A DNA stretch of 64,000 nucleotides from Rana temporaria (Eukaryota > Chordata > Amphibia > Anura > Ranidae), in NCBI RefSeq assembly GCF_905171775.1, contig NC_053496.1:181625759-181689758 (forward strand). Reading direction: 5' to 3'. This document shows positions 42,701 to 53,550 of this stretch, in pieces. Position 1 is the first letter of the stretch. Each line of letters begins with the position of its first letter. Both the position numbers and the translations under genes were made by a program. The notes beneath the pieces are model-generated. The model did no database searches and was not told where the DNA came from. It saw only the letters and a program-made list of their open reading frames with translations.

Positions 42701-44784
42701 ACATCATTGTGGAGCCATTGAGTTACAAAAACCCACCAGAGAGATGTCCCCCTCCTCTGTTTTCCAGGGATTCCACACAGGAAGGTCACACCATCCCTCA
42801 CCATCATCAGGTAGATCAAGTTCCTGAACTTCAGTTCTGACCCTGTACCATTTATTGCACCTGCTATTTGCATTGAATAATCTGTTTTCGTTTAGTGTGA
42901 AGAAGATATCGATATAAAAGCTTGGGTTAAAGAGGAAGAAGAGACACATTTGAGGGGCGATCGACAGTCTATGGAGGAGGAAGGGATGGTAGTGACAATG
43001 ACAGAGGAGTCTTCATTAGATATCGGCACAGGTGAGTAATAAATGCAGAAACGGGTCTAGTAATCGGTTGCATACCCATCATTAATATAACGTCATGTTC
43101 CCAACAAATGAGGAGGAGATACTGTACACCATATGAAAGGTCCATTTCTATTCCTCAATATAACGTCATGTTCCCAACAAATGAGGAGGAGATACTGTAC
43201 ACCATATGAAAGGTCCATCTCCATTCCTCAATATAACGTCATGTTCCCAACAAATGAGGAGGAGATACTGTACACCATATGAAAGGTCCATCTCCATTCC
43301 TCAATATAATGTCATGTTCCCAACAAATGAGGAGGAGATACTACTGTACACCATATGACAGGTCCATCTCCATTCCTCAATATAATGTCATGTTCCCAAC
43401 AAATGAGGAGGAGATACTGTACACCATATGAAAGGTCCATCCCCATTCCTCAATATAACGTCATGTTCCCAACAAATGAGGAGGAGATACTGTACACCAT
43501 ATGAAAGGTCCATCTCCATTCCTCAATATAACATCATGTTCCCAACAAATGAGGAGGAGATACTACTGTACACCATATGACAGGTCCATCTCCATTCCTC
43601 AATATAACGTCATGTTCCCAACAAATGAGGAGGAGATACTGTACACCATATGAAAGGTCCATCTCCATTCCTCAATATAATGTCATGTTCCCAACCAATG
43701 AGGAGGAGATACAAAGATTGCAGGCTTGGCTGGCTTAAATCAGGTTTGGTCTCCACCCAGAGACTGGCCCCATTAATCACCTTGCAGGTGGACAGAGACA
43801 TGGAGAAAGCCATATGAAATGTCCATCTCCATCCCTCAATATAATGTCATGTTCCCAACAAATGAGGAGGGGATACTGTACACCATATGACCTCTACCGT
43901 TAATTCTATTTTTCTTTACAGAATATGGTCCAGAAGTTCAGTTTACACCGAATAGACCTCTCGCCTCACATCCAATCTGTAACACAGAAGATAATGGCAC
44001 AACCCAACACTCTCAGGGAACGGACCCAGTTACTGGACCTCTCTCGGTACTCCCTGATATGAGGTCACCAGATCTCTCGGTTCCTGGGAAGCCTTCCGTT
44101 GACAATCCAGGGAAGGTTACACGTCGAAGAAACAAGGAGATGTTTTCCTGTCTCCCTAATATGAGGTCACCAGATCTCTCGGTTCCTGAGAAGCCTTCGG
44201 TTAGCAATCCAGGGAAGGTAACACGTCAAAGAAACAAGAAGATGTTTTCCTGTCCTGAATGTAATAAATCTTTTACAACAAAAGCGTATTTCCGCATCCA
44301 TAAGCGTATACACGACGGACAACGCCCATTTGTGTGCCTGGAGTGCGGGAGAGGCTTTATCTCCAAGTCGTATTTCCATCGACATCAAAGATATCACAGC
44401 GAACTGAGACCCTATCCATGTCTAGAGTGTGGGAAATCCTTCAAGGAAAAATCGGTCCTCGTCCAGCATCTGAGAATTCACAGCGGCGACAGGCCATTTC
44501 CTTGCTCAGAGTGCGATCAGAGCTTCGTCCAGAAAGCTCATCTGAGGAGACATCTCCGAGTTCACACTGGCGAGACCCCTTTCTTGTGCAAGCAGTGCGG
44601 GAAAGGTTTTACACGGAAAGATATGCTCACTTTGCATGAGAGGGGACATGTGAATGAGCGCCCGTTTGCCTGCCCGGAGTGCGGGAAAAGCTTTAAACAG
44701 CAGTTCTGTCTTGTCCGACATCAGAAGATCCACGAGAAAATGGGCTTGATCTCCCTTCATTCAAACCAAAACCTTAATTTCTGA
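39765..44784 (+). CDS. Gene 4: KRAB C2H2 zinc finger protein, 6 fingers, paralogue of gene 3
   Basis: Coding exons 39765-39878 (leader, EIIYLLTGE), 40012-40182 (ends KKMMELLTGE), 40269-40392 (complete KRAB-A, FSMEEWEYLEGHKDLYKDVM) and 43922-44784 (fingers). The phases close to 423 residues with the KRAB-A exon spliced straight to the finger exon. The NPPERCPRPLYS exon that normally follows KRAB-A is missing: 73-bp satellite begins where it should be. Between lie three copies of an exon pair whose first member carries a stop in every copy, so they cannot be used productively. The finger exon has two copies of the MRSPDLSVP repeat (eight in gene 3) and six fingers very similar to gene 3, with changes in finger 2 at helix positions -1 and 2. 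Exon 2 starts at 39601 with 5' UTR. Likely a nuclear repressor. Confidence 0.85.
40460..40690. repeat. 73-bp satellite replacing an exon in gene 4
   Basis: Three units (CATCTCCATTCCTCAATATA core) start directly after CTAGATCCCCCATCATC, the sequence that in genes 1-3 leads to the NPPERCPRPLYS exon. The exon has been deleted and replaced. Confidence 0.8.
40829..41268 (+). pseudogene. Dead exon pair, copy 1 (gene 4 intron)
   Basis: Exon-like 40829-41044 (related to gene 2 exon 12547-12764; DDFSGGHWDVYEEIIVEP) has a TAG in its downstream frame after ATGGATGACATT. The partner exon 41130-41268 (CEEDMDIKAWVKEEKETH) is open. Confidence 0.75.
41716..42145 (+). pseudogene. Dead exon pair, copy 2 (gene 4 intron)
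   Basis: Exon-like 41716-41921 enters in phase 1 and meets TAG as its second codon (CATAGGGTCATGAC, where gene 2 has TATATGGCCATGAC). The remainder (FSGGHWDLYKDIIVEP, NPPERCPPPLYS) is intact. The partner exon 42007-42145 is open. Confidence 0.75.
42190..42485. repeat. 73-bp satellite between dead exon copies 2 and 3
   Basis: Four units at exactly 73-bp spacing. A shorter stretch lies at 41310-41585. Confidence 0.85.
42599..43031 (+). pseudogene. Dead exon pair, copy 3 (gene 4 intron)
   Basis: Exon-like 42599-42810 in phase 1 meets TGA after three codons (CATATGGATGAC). The partner exon 42896-43031 is one codon shorter than its sisters. The three copies lie about 885 bp apart, with the intervening satellite duplicated too. 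Confidence 0.75.
43080..43895. repeat. 73-bp satellite in last intron of gene 4
   Basis: About ten units; two have a 3-bp insertion (GATACTACTGTACACC). At 43711-43812 it contains the same 100-bp segment (GATTGCAGGCTTGGCTGGC to ACATGGAGAAAGCC) that interrupts the array in gene 2. Confidence 0.9.
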
Positions 44785-45290
44785 GTCACGCCAGTCGAAT
44801 AGTCTTTACATGCTCATAGTGCGGGAAATGTTCAAAAGAGTGTACACTGTTGTGAGAGAGAGACACACGTTTTCCTGTTTTGAGTGTGGCAGAAGCTTTT
44901 CGTGAAAGTTCAGGCTCATGTTGTAGGCCTACGTTGGTGGGAAGCTGTTTTTCTGTTCAAAGTTTGGGAAACGTTTCATTCAAAAAGGAGAACCTTTTAT
45001 TTTATAGGACAGTTTACACAAATGAGGGTTCATATCCATTTTCAATGTGCTTGAAGTGTTACATATGCAAATGGCATCAGAATAGTAGTGCCTTCTGAAT
45101 CCAGTTTACAAGAAGTGGTTTAAACTCAGGGAAGTCACAACGAAAGCCTTCACATGATCAAAGTACGGGAAATGTTCAAAACTTTAAAGACACCAGAGAG
45201 TTGACCCCGGCGAGAAGTCCTTTTTCTGTTCGGAGTGTGGCAGATGCTTCTTGGTGAAATGTCAGACTTTATAGCCAAGTTGAAGGCCTA
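44785..45290 (+). pseudogene. Decayed zinc fingers in the 3' region of gene 4
   Basis: Counterpart of 34380-34884, with its own stops and small deletions. Finger-like words AGTGCGGGAAATGTTC and GTTTTGAGTGTGGCAGAAG remain. Confidence 0.75.
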
Positions 45291-47250
45291 CAGTGGGGAA
45301 AATAATGATTTGTAAGTTTTTCCCACTTACAAAGAAATGATGGAGACAGAATATCAACCAAAAATCCAGAAAAAACACATCATACAAATGTTATAAATTG
45401 TGTTGCAGTTCAGTGAGTAAAATAAATATTTGATCCCCAAGCAAAACATGACTTGGTAGTTGGTGGAGAAACCCTTGTTGGGAAGCACATAGGTCAGACA
45501 TTTCTTGTAGTTGGTGATCAGGTTTGCATACATCTCGGGAGGGATTTTGGTCCACTCTTTATTACAGATCTTCTCTAAATCCTTAAGGTTTCTTGGCAAC
45601 TCAAAGTTTCAGCTCCCTCCCATACATTTTCATTAGGATCAAGTTCTGGAGAATGACTTGGCCACTCCATGGCCCTTTTGTGCTTCTTTTTGAGTTACTC
45701 CTTTGTTGCCTTGGCGGGGTGTTTTTTGGGGTCATTGTCATGCTGGAAGACCCATCCATGACCCATATTCGGTGTTCTGGCTGAGGGTTCTCATCCAAGA
45801 TTTTACAATACCAGGTTTGCACACATCTCAGGAGGGATTTTGGGCCACTCTTTACAGATCTTCTCTAAGTCCTTAAGGTTTCTTGACAATTCAAAGTTTC
45901 ATCTCGCTCTATCAGTTTTCTATAGGGTTAAGGTCTGGAGACTGGCTAGGCCACTCCATGGCCCTATTGTGCTTCTTCTTGAGTCACTCCTTTGTTGCCT
46001 TGGTGGTATGTTTTTATTTTTGGTCATTGCCATGCTGGAAGACCCATCTTCGGTGTTCTGGCAGAGGGTTCTCATCCAAGATTTTACAATAACAGGTTTA
46101 CACATATCTCAGAAGGGATTTTGGTCCTCTCTTTATTACAGATCTTCTCTAAGGGCCAGATTCACAAAAGGGATACGACGGCGTATCTGCTGATACGCCG
46201 TCGTATACCTGTTTCTATCTATGCGACTGATTCATAGAATCAGTTACGCATAGATATTCCTAAGATCCGACAGGTGTAATAGTTTTACACTGTCGGATCT
46301 TAGGATGCAGTACCGCGGCCGCCGCTGGGGGGATTTTGCGTCGTAAACCAGCGTCGGGTATGCAAATTAGCAGTTAGGGCGATTCACGAATTTTTTTCCC
46401 GTTGTTACGTCGCCGCAAGTGTTAGTTTGCCGTCGCAAAGATAGGGTACCTTTTACAAAGTGTAAACTTAGTACACCATGTAAAAGTATACCCGTCTTTC
46501 CCGCGTCGCTTTCGATTTCTTTTTAAATTTTTTATTTTTCCGGCGCAAGTCTTTTTTACCCGTCGCGATTCACAAAACGTCGGCGCGTCGTAACTTTGCG
46601 CAAAGCACGTCGGGAAATTTGCGACGGGAGCATGCGCAGTACGTCCGGCGCGGGAGCGCGCCTAATTTAAATGGGACTCGCCCCCATTCGATTGGGCCCG
46701 CCTTGCGCCGGACGGATTTACTATACACTGCCGTAAATTTCCAGGTAAGTGCTTTGTGGATCGGGCACTTAGCCAGAAAATTTGCGGCAGTGTAACCTAA
46801 ATCGGTTACGTTACGCTGCGCCGCCTGGCTGTGAATCTGGCCCTAAATCCTTAAGGTTTCTTGGAAACTCGACGTTTCAGCTCCCTCCATACATTTTCTA
46901 TAGGATTAAGGTCTGGAGACTGGCTAGGCCATCTACAGTGTTCTGGCTGAGGGTTCTCATCCATGATTTTACAATACCAGGTTTGCACACATCTCAGGAG
47001 GGATTTTGATCCTCTCTTCTTTACAGATCTTCTCTAAATACTTAAGGTTTCTTGGCTGTCTCTTGGCAACTCGAAGTTTCGGCTCCCTCCATACATTTTC
47101 TATAGGATTAAGGTCTGGAGACTGGCTAGGCCACTCCATGACCTTAATGTGCTTCCTTTTCTTCTTGAGCCACTCCTTTGTTGCCTTGGCAGCATGTTTT
47201 GGGTCATTTGATTCCCCAAATGATCCTCCTCAATTTATAACATATTTTAT
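45291..47250 (-). mobile_element. Tc1 remnant after gene 4, four tandem segments
   Basis: Same element as 34885-36640, beginning CAGTGGGG after TA. The minus strand shows PRNLKDLEKICNKEW and MYANLITNYKK, typical Tc1 transposase C-terminal sequence. The 300-bp segment occurs four times (about 45520, 45813, 46097, 46979), one more than after gene 3. The third copy holds the MITE 46153-46843. Confidence 0.8.
46153..46843. mobile_element. Harbinger-type MITE in Tc1 remnant, TAA duplication
   Basis: Ends GGGCCAGATTCACA and TGTGAATCTGGCCC are nearly perfect inverted repeats. Flanks are TAA at 46150-46152 and 46844-46846. The target CTTCTCTAAATCC is intact in sister units. A right-end fragment of the same family is at 61287-61418. 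Confidence 0.9.
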
Positions 47251-47281
47251 TTTTTTCTGTCTCTATTATAAAAAATACACC

Positions 47282-47390
47282 TATGATAAAAATGATATAA
47301 TTTTTCTGCTCAGAGTGGGGGAAACGTTTCATTCAGAATGTGGATTTCCATAACACAGAGATTGTCTCCAATGTCATTTATTAAACATGA
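47282..47390 (+). pseudogene. Decayed finger, gene 4 side, copy 1
   Basis: TTCTGCTCAGAGTGGGGGAA then CGTTTCATTCAGAATGTGG: a FCSEWGKRFIQNVDFH-type remnant. A second, more decayed copy of the same stretch is at 48379-48490, on the far side of the MITE. Confidence 0.65.
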
Positions 47391-47391
47391 A

Positions 47392-48122
47392 GGGGCAGAT
47401 CCTCAAAGAAATTACGCCGACGTATCTCTTGATACGCAGCATAATTTCAAATGTTGCGCGTCGTATCTTTGTTTTGGTATCCACAAAACAAGATACGACG
47501 GCATCTCGGCTAGATCCGACAGGCGTACGTCTTCGTACGCCGTCGGATCTAAGATGAAATTTTTCGGCGGCCGCTAGGTGGCGTTCCCGTCGTAATCCGT
47601 GTCGAGTATGCAAATGAGCTATTTATGGCGATCCACGAACGTACGTCGGCCCGTCGCTTTTTTTCCCCGTCGTTTGCGTTCGGCTTTTTCCGGCGTATAA
47701 TTAAAGCTGCTATACTGAGGCGTACTCGATGTTAAGTATGGCCGTCCTTCCCGCGTACAATTTTGAATTTTTTACGTCGTTTGCGTAAGTCGTTCGCGAA
47801 TAGGAATATGCGTAGAATGACGTCACCGTCTTAAGCATTGGCGGGTTCCGGTTTAATTTCGAGCATGCGCACTGGGATACCCCCAGGGACGGCGCATGCG
47901 CAGTTCCAAAAAACGTTGTTTACGTCGGGTCACGACGTATTAACATAAAACATGCCCCCATTAGATCCATTTGAATTCCGCCCCGTTACGCTGCGAGAGA
48001 TACACTACGCCGCCTTAACTTGCGGCGCAAATTCGTTGAGGATTCAAACCAAACCAAAGTAAGTTACAGCGGCGTAGCGTATCTTACATACGCTGCGCCC
48101 GGCGCAGATGTATGTGGATCTG
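47392..48122. mobile_element. Harbinger-like MITE, right end eroded
   Basis: Starts GGGGCAGATCCTCAAAGAAA and ends GTATGTGGATCTG next to the (TA)n run. Interior CGTA-rich like the related elements. The flanking 110 bp are duplicated on both sides. Confidence 0.6.
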
Positions 48123-48490
<368 letters not shown>

Positions 48491-48602
48491 GTATTTTTTT
48501 TATATATAAAGAATTTTTTTTTTTTTTTTTCTGTCTTTTCGAACAAATGGTGCTAAAAGTTTCCAGTTCCTTTTGGTTGTATTTTGTTCACTCTGGTTCT
48601 GT

Positions 48603-48621
48603 AATAAACGTGTGAAATAAA
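48603..48621 (+). terminator. Polyadenylation signals of gene 4
   Basis: AATAAA at 48603-48608 and 48616-48621 followed by TCCTGTCTGTGTTCC; same block as after gene 3 (36853-36871). Confidence 0.6.
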
Positions 48622-48784
48622 TCCTGTCTGTGTTCCTTCCATTTGCTTATTATAGACCTGGTCATTATTGGCTCTCTGTGCTTCTATGCAATGCGGGCAG
48701 ATCGTGGCTGGTGAGGGGGAGGAGCAGTACATGCCTTCCTAAAAACAAAAATCGCATCCGCCCCGAGTTGATCCAGGGCGACAG

Positions 48785-49166
48785 CCGCTCAGTGTCCAGG
48801 CGGGTTTAGCTGCACCAAGCGCCTCTGCGTCACTTCTTTTCATTGGCCGGAATAATCATTCTTTCTGTGGCCACTAAAACCAATTTCACACTTCGCTCAC
48901 TTTTGCTCAACTCAGTTGCATGTACTCTACTTCTCTTTGCTTAATCCAGCTCCACATACTTATCTTTTCTTTGCTGCTCCAGCTGCACATACTCCATCTT
49001 CCTTTTGCTTATTCCAGCTTCACATACTCATCCTTCCATTGTTCCCTCTAGCTATCTGATTTTTATTTTTTTTTTATTTACAAAATCAAAAACATTTTGT
49101 GAAATAATTCCGCAGAAAAAAACTACTGACCTCACTCGGACATAAATAGAAGAAAACGTCAATATA
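48785..49166. other. Non-coding stretch, end of the gene 3/4 duplication
   Basis: The left part is paralogous to 37785-37850. CAGCTGCACATACTC-type words recur here and at 51330-51410, on both sides of the LINE. Confidence 0.4.
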
Positions 49167-49682
49167 CCGTATTTATCGGCGTATACCGCGCACTATTTTT
49201 CCCTGAAAATCAGGGCAAAATCGTGTGTGCGCGATATACGCCGATACCCGCTTTCCCGCCACGAGTTTGAATACTGCGCCGGCATATACCGAGCGCAGTA
49301 CACTCGTGAATCTTCGGGCAGTCTCGGCGCCTCTCGCACTGACGTCCTGAGCGTACAGGACGTCAGCGCGACAGTTGCCGAGCCTGCCCGAAGATTCACG
49401 AGTGTACTGCGCTCGGTATATGCCGGCGCAGTATTCATACTCGTGGTGGGAAACGAGCGGGGAGGACACCCGACCCGCCGAAGAGGACACCCGACCCGCC
49501 GAAGAGGACACCCGACCCGCCGAAGAGGACACCCGAAGCCGCAGAAGGACGCCGGACCCCACGAGGCCGCCGCGCAAGACACCAAAACTGTAAGTACAAA
49601 AGAACTTTTTTTCCACAGGATTTGGGGCCACTTTAGGGGTGCGCGGTATACGCGGGAGCGCGTTATACCGCGATAAATACGG
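49167..49682. mobile_element. Palindromic TA-flanked MITE with 21-bp repeats
   Basis: Ends CCGTATTTATCGGCGTATA and TTATACCGCGATAAATACGG flanked by TA. The interior has inverted arms of about 75 bp (GCGCCGGCATATACCGAGCG near 49275 and its inverse near 49410) around a GACGTCCTGAGCG/CGTACAGGACGTC hairpin, then four 21-bp units of GAAGAGGACACCCGACCCGC at 49470-49535. Confidence 0.75.
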
Positions 49683-49699
49683 TAAACACTTTACAATCA

Positions 49700-51295
49700 A
49701 CAAATTTTACTCCGGTCCCAATCACCGTCGACACCACCAAAAGCATCATCAGAAGCCTCTGAGACAGCACATCGCCAAACAACATTATTCCGACAAAACT
49801 CCTGAAAAAATGTACCGAAATCGTGGCACCGACCATAACACATCTCATAAATCAATCATTCGAAGAAGGTATTGTTCCGACTTCCAAGAAGCAAGGCATA
49901 ACCAAACCCCTCCTAAAGAAACCCAACCTCGACTCTGAAGACCCAAACTACCGCAGACCAGTAACAAGCCTGAACACCATCTCCAAGATCATTGAGAAAG
50001 CAGTAGTACAACAGCTACATCTCCACTTGGACACCCACAAACTCCTGGACCCACTACAATCGGGTTTCCGCCCAGGCCACGGGACAGAAACGACACTTCT
50101 CAAAATATGGGATGACGCCCTCGAAGCAGCAGACTCGTGTCTTCTGGTGCTGCTGGATCTCAGTGCAGCTTTTGACACAGTAGACAAAATTCTGCTCACT
50201 CGTCTCACAGAAGTAGTCGGAGCCGCAGACTCGGTTCTACCCTGGTTCACATTCCCAGAGAATCGATCCCAGACAGTGAAACTGGGAGCCTCTGTGTCGG
50301 AGGCACGCACCGTCACATGCGGAGTCCCTCAAGGATCACCCCTGTCGCCCGTGCTCTTCTACTTCTACCCCCGCCCACTCCTCAAAATCATCGGCAAACA
50401 GGACCTACTTTACCACGCCTACGCTGATGACACTGAACTTTATTTTCGCATCACTAACAAAAAAGACCAATATCACGGACTAGAATAATGCCTCACATTG
50501 ATAGATGATGGAGAGCTCCCTCAAACTCAATGGATCCAAAACGGAACTTCTCCTTCTACATGCAAGCCGAAAGACAAACTCCAGGACGACTTTGACACTA
50601 CCCACAATCCTTGGACAAACCATCACCCCAAACACCAAAGTCAAAAGCCTCTGACTTTGACTCAGACATGACTATGGACGCACAAATAGGATCATTAGTC
50701 AGCGGATCTCACTATCTTCTCCGCTTGCTGCGCAGACTCATCCTGTTCATCCCGGAAGAAGGCAGCAGTAGTAGTTGGAACACTCATCAATTCCCGACTC
50801 GACTACGCAAACTCCCTCTACTTAGGTCTACCCAAATACCAGATTTCTCATCTACAAGTCGTCCAGAACACAGCAGCAAGACTGATAACTTGGGAATCAA
50901 TCACCCTGGCCTTGAGGACTCTCCATTAGCTATCTGTAAAGGATCGGGTTACATTCAAGACCCTCTGCCTCACCCACAAATGCACACAAAGAAATGCGCC
51001 TCAATATTTATGCAAGAAAATAAAACACTACACCCCTAATCGTGACCTCCGATCAACTAATCAAAATTTCCTCCACATCCCCAAGTCCCACTACAAATCT
51101 AAAGTAGAACGAAGATTCGCAGTCCAAGGACCACGGCTATGGAACGCTCTACCTACGAACATCCACATGGAAGAAAACCATCGGGCCTTCAGGAAAAAAA
51201 CATAAGACCCACCTCTTCTGAAGGACCTGGACAAAACGCGCCTTGAGGCGATTCAGATCGCATTTGTAGCGCTATACAAGTTACTCACTCACTCT
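49700..51295 (+). mobile_element. L2/CR1-type LINE remnant with reverse transcriptase
   Basis: The frame ending at 50488 encodes reverse transcriptase from KPLLKKPNLDSEDPNYRR through LLDPLQSGFRPGHGTETT, LVLLDLSAAFDTVD, GVPQGSPLSPVLF and HAYADDTELYF: palm motifs including the catalytic YADD. The 3' part follows in broken frames (SLYLGLPKYQISHLQ- and RLWNALPTNIH-like segments near 50800-51170), typical of L2-type elements. The N-terminal endonuclease region is absent and there are several frameshifts, so the copy is dead. The 3' tail includes GCGCCTTGAGGCGATTCAGA. Family assignment is from memory of conserved motifs. Confidence 0.8.
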
Positions 51296-51498
51296 AGATG
51301 CATATACGCCTCTTCCCTTGGCTCCTCAAGCTGCACAAATTAATCTTCTTTCTGCTTATTCCAGCTGTACATACTCACTCACCTTCCCTTTGCTCACCCA
51401 TCTGCACATACTCTAGAACACTGCACTTCCTCTTTTTCACCAGAAGGGGGGGACCATACAGAGTGCCCAGACAGGAAGTAAAGTCATGTAGACACAAG
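51296..51498. other. Non-coding stretch with a partial promoter motif
   Basis: Near 51465 it reads CCCAGACAGGAAGTAAAGTC, a diverged version of the cluster promoter motif, without a first exon after it. Confidence 0.35.
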
Positions 51499-52243
51499 GG
51501 GGCAGATTCAGATAGATCTGCGGATCTTTAGATCCGCTAGATCTACCTGGTTTACGATCCGCCGGTGCAATTTAGCGAGGCAAGTGCATGATTCATAAAG
51601 CACTTACCTCGCAAACTGCACCGTCGGATCCTAACTCCCCCCGGCGGAATGCAAATTCCGCGGCTAGGGGGAGTGTACAATTTAAATCAGGCGCGTTCCC
51701 GCGCCGATTTAACTGCGCATGCGCCGGGGCGAAAAAGCCCAGTGCGCATGCTCCAAATGACGTCGCTACGACGTCATTGTTTGCGGCGGGTACGTCGTTT
51801 GCGGCCATCGGTATTCCCGATCGCGGTACGCAAACGACGTAGAAAATTTAAAAATCGGCGCGGGAACGTCGGCCATACTTAACATTAGCTACCCCTCATA
51901 GAAGCAGGGGTAGCTATCCGCCGGAAAAACCCGAACGCAAACGACGTAGAAAACGAGCGACGGGCGGGCGTACGGACGTGAATCGGCGGTTTTCCTCATT
52001 TGCATATGCGACGGGTAAAAAATCGCGACGACACCTAGCGGCCGGCGGGAGATTACAGCCTAAGATTCGACTGGTGTAAGTCACTTACACCAGTCGGATC
52101 CAAGGGAGATCTATGCGGAACTGATTCTTATGAATCAGTCGCATAGCTCCGACGGTGGGATCTCACAGATCCGACCGTCGGGTCTCACAGATACGACGGC
52201 GGATCAGGAGATCCGCCGGCGTATCTCTATCTGAATCTGCCCC
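51499..52243. mobile_element. Harbinger-like MITE, AAG duplication
   Basis: Ends GGGGCAGATTCAGATAGA and TCTATCTGAATCTGCCCC are inverted repeats; AAG flanks both (51496-51498 and 52244-52246). 745 bp. Several internal GATCC/GGATC hairpins, no transposase. Confidence 0.8.
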
Positions 52244-52325
52244 AAGATGTTCCATCAGATTTTGTAACAGGAGTGACATTCTGTCGCCGCCATCTTGCTA
52301 CACCCCGCACTAAGCCTACAGATTA

Positions 52326-52703
52326 AGGCCCCTTTCACATTAGCGGACCGTTAGTCTGTTTATTACAAGTCCGTTTACGGACTTGTAATGCATCCCTATA
52401 GGATCGCGTCCGTTAGCGGATGGAGCATCCGCTAACGTCCGCAACCATCCGCGTCCGTCGGGATCCGTTTTTTCGGACGGAAGAAAACCCTATTTTTCTT
52501 CCGTCCGGCGGAACGGATCGGATGAAGACGGACAGACGGTCCGTCTTCATCCGATTCCCCATAGGGGAGAGCGGAGGAAAGACATGGCGGTCTCTGCACA
52601 GTGTGCGGGGACCGCCCTGTTCGCCGACAGCTCAGCGGGGATTACGGATGATCCCTGCTGAGCCGACGGACACAAAAACGGTCCGCTCCGTGTGAAAGAG
52701 GCC
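52326..52703. mobile_element. MITE, AGGCCCCTTTCACA ends, TTA duplication
   Basis: Ends AGGCCCCTTTCACATTAGCG and CGCTCCGTGTGAAAGAGGCC; TTA at 52323-52325 and 52704-52706. The interior is dominated by GTCCGT/ACGGAC words. The track of an ORF through it is not a gene. Confidence 0.7.
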
Positions 52704-52709
52704 TTAGGC

Positions 52710-53060
52710 TTACATGTAGGTGCTTGAAATATCTCCTAGACCTACACTGTTTAGGAGATATTTGCAATGTCCCCGAACTAAGGCCTTTTCTGCGCATGCG
52801 CTGACTTGAAAGGGCATGTTGTGCCGTTTCAAGCTGGGGTCATGCCTTGACAGGCGGCTCCCACACTCATTCGACTCCAGCCAGTCATAGAGCCGGAGTT
52901 CAGGGCCTCGGAAGGAAGAGGGGTGAAGAATGGACGTTTGCTGCCAGCGAGGAAGACAGGGACATAGGCTACTATGCGATGCATAGTAGCCCATTATGCT
53001 TTACCTTTTCAGGGAAACGAAGGAAGTAAAACCCATCAGGGTTTACTTTCTCTTTAAATA
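52710..53060. mobile_element. MITE-like segment related to 22120-22420
   Basis: Contains ATCTCCTAGACC...GTTTAGGAGATATT and TGCGCATGCGCTGA, ending near GGGTTTACTTTCTCTTTAAA. Confidence 0.45.
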
Positions 53061-53196
53061 CAGTATTTGGAATTTCCGACGGACTGTTTAGTTAAATTTT
53101 AGAAGCAGCAGCAAAACCACTGCCCTCACAGGTTTGCTAATGTGACAGAACAGCGCTGCAAAATCTGACGAACATGGGCAATGATGTGGGCTACAG

Positions 53197-53293
53197 ACAG
53201 GAAGTGATGTCATTTACAGACAGGAAGTTCCAGGTGAGAGGTGAGTCGGGAGGAAGTAGAGAGGAGACATTGCTGGAACTGGCAGCAGAGGAG
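53197..53293 (+). promoter_or_regulatory. Gene 5 promoter motif and first exon
   Basis: ACAGGAAGTGATGTCA at 53197-53212, then AAGTTCCAGGTGAGAGG and a donor after 53293 (GAGGAG/GTAACAAG). The second exon starts at 53388 with the same short upstream ORFs as gene 4. Confidence 0.7.
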
Positions 53294-53550
53294 GTAACAA
53301 GATATTGATTTATATTTACACCCAGTAACCACCCCCGTCATGTCCGTCCTCTTCCTCCATAGTCACTGTGCAGTCTTCTCCTATCAGGTATCCTGTTGTA
53401 TGGAAGTGAACCTGTGCTGATGGGTTTGGTGATGCCATAAAGGGGAGCTCCAGCCATTTCCACCAACGCTTTGTCCTGCAGAACCAGACTTCCCCCAATA
53501 AGTCCCCTTCCAGCACCTCCACCTCTGTCACAGGCATCATCCGGCAAGCA

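Noticed and set aside
52420..52695. 91-codon + strand frame
   Set aside because: Lies inside the MITE 52326-52703, which has inverted ends and a target duplication.
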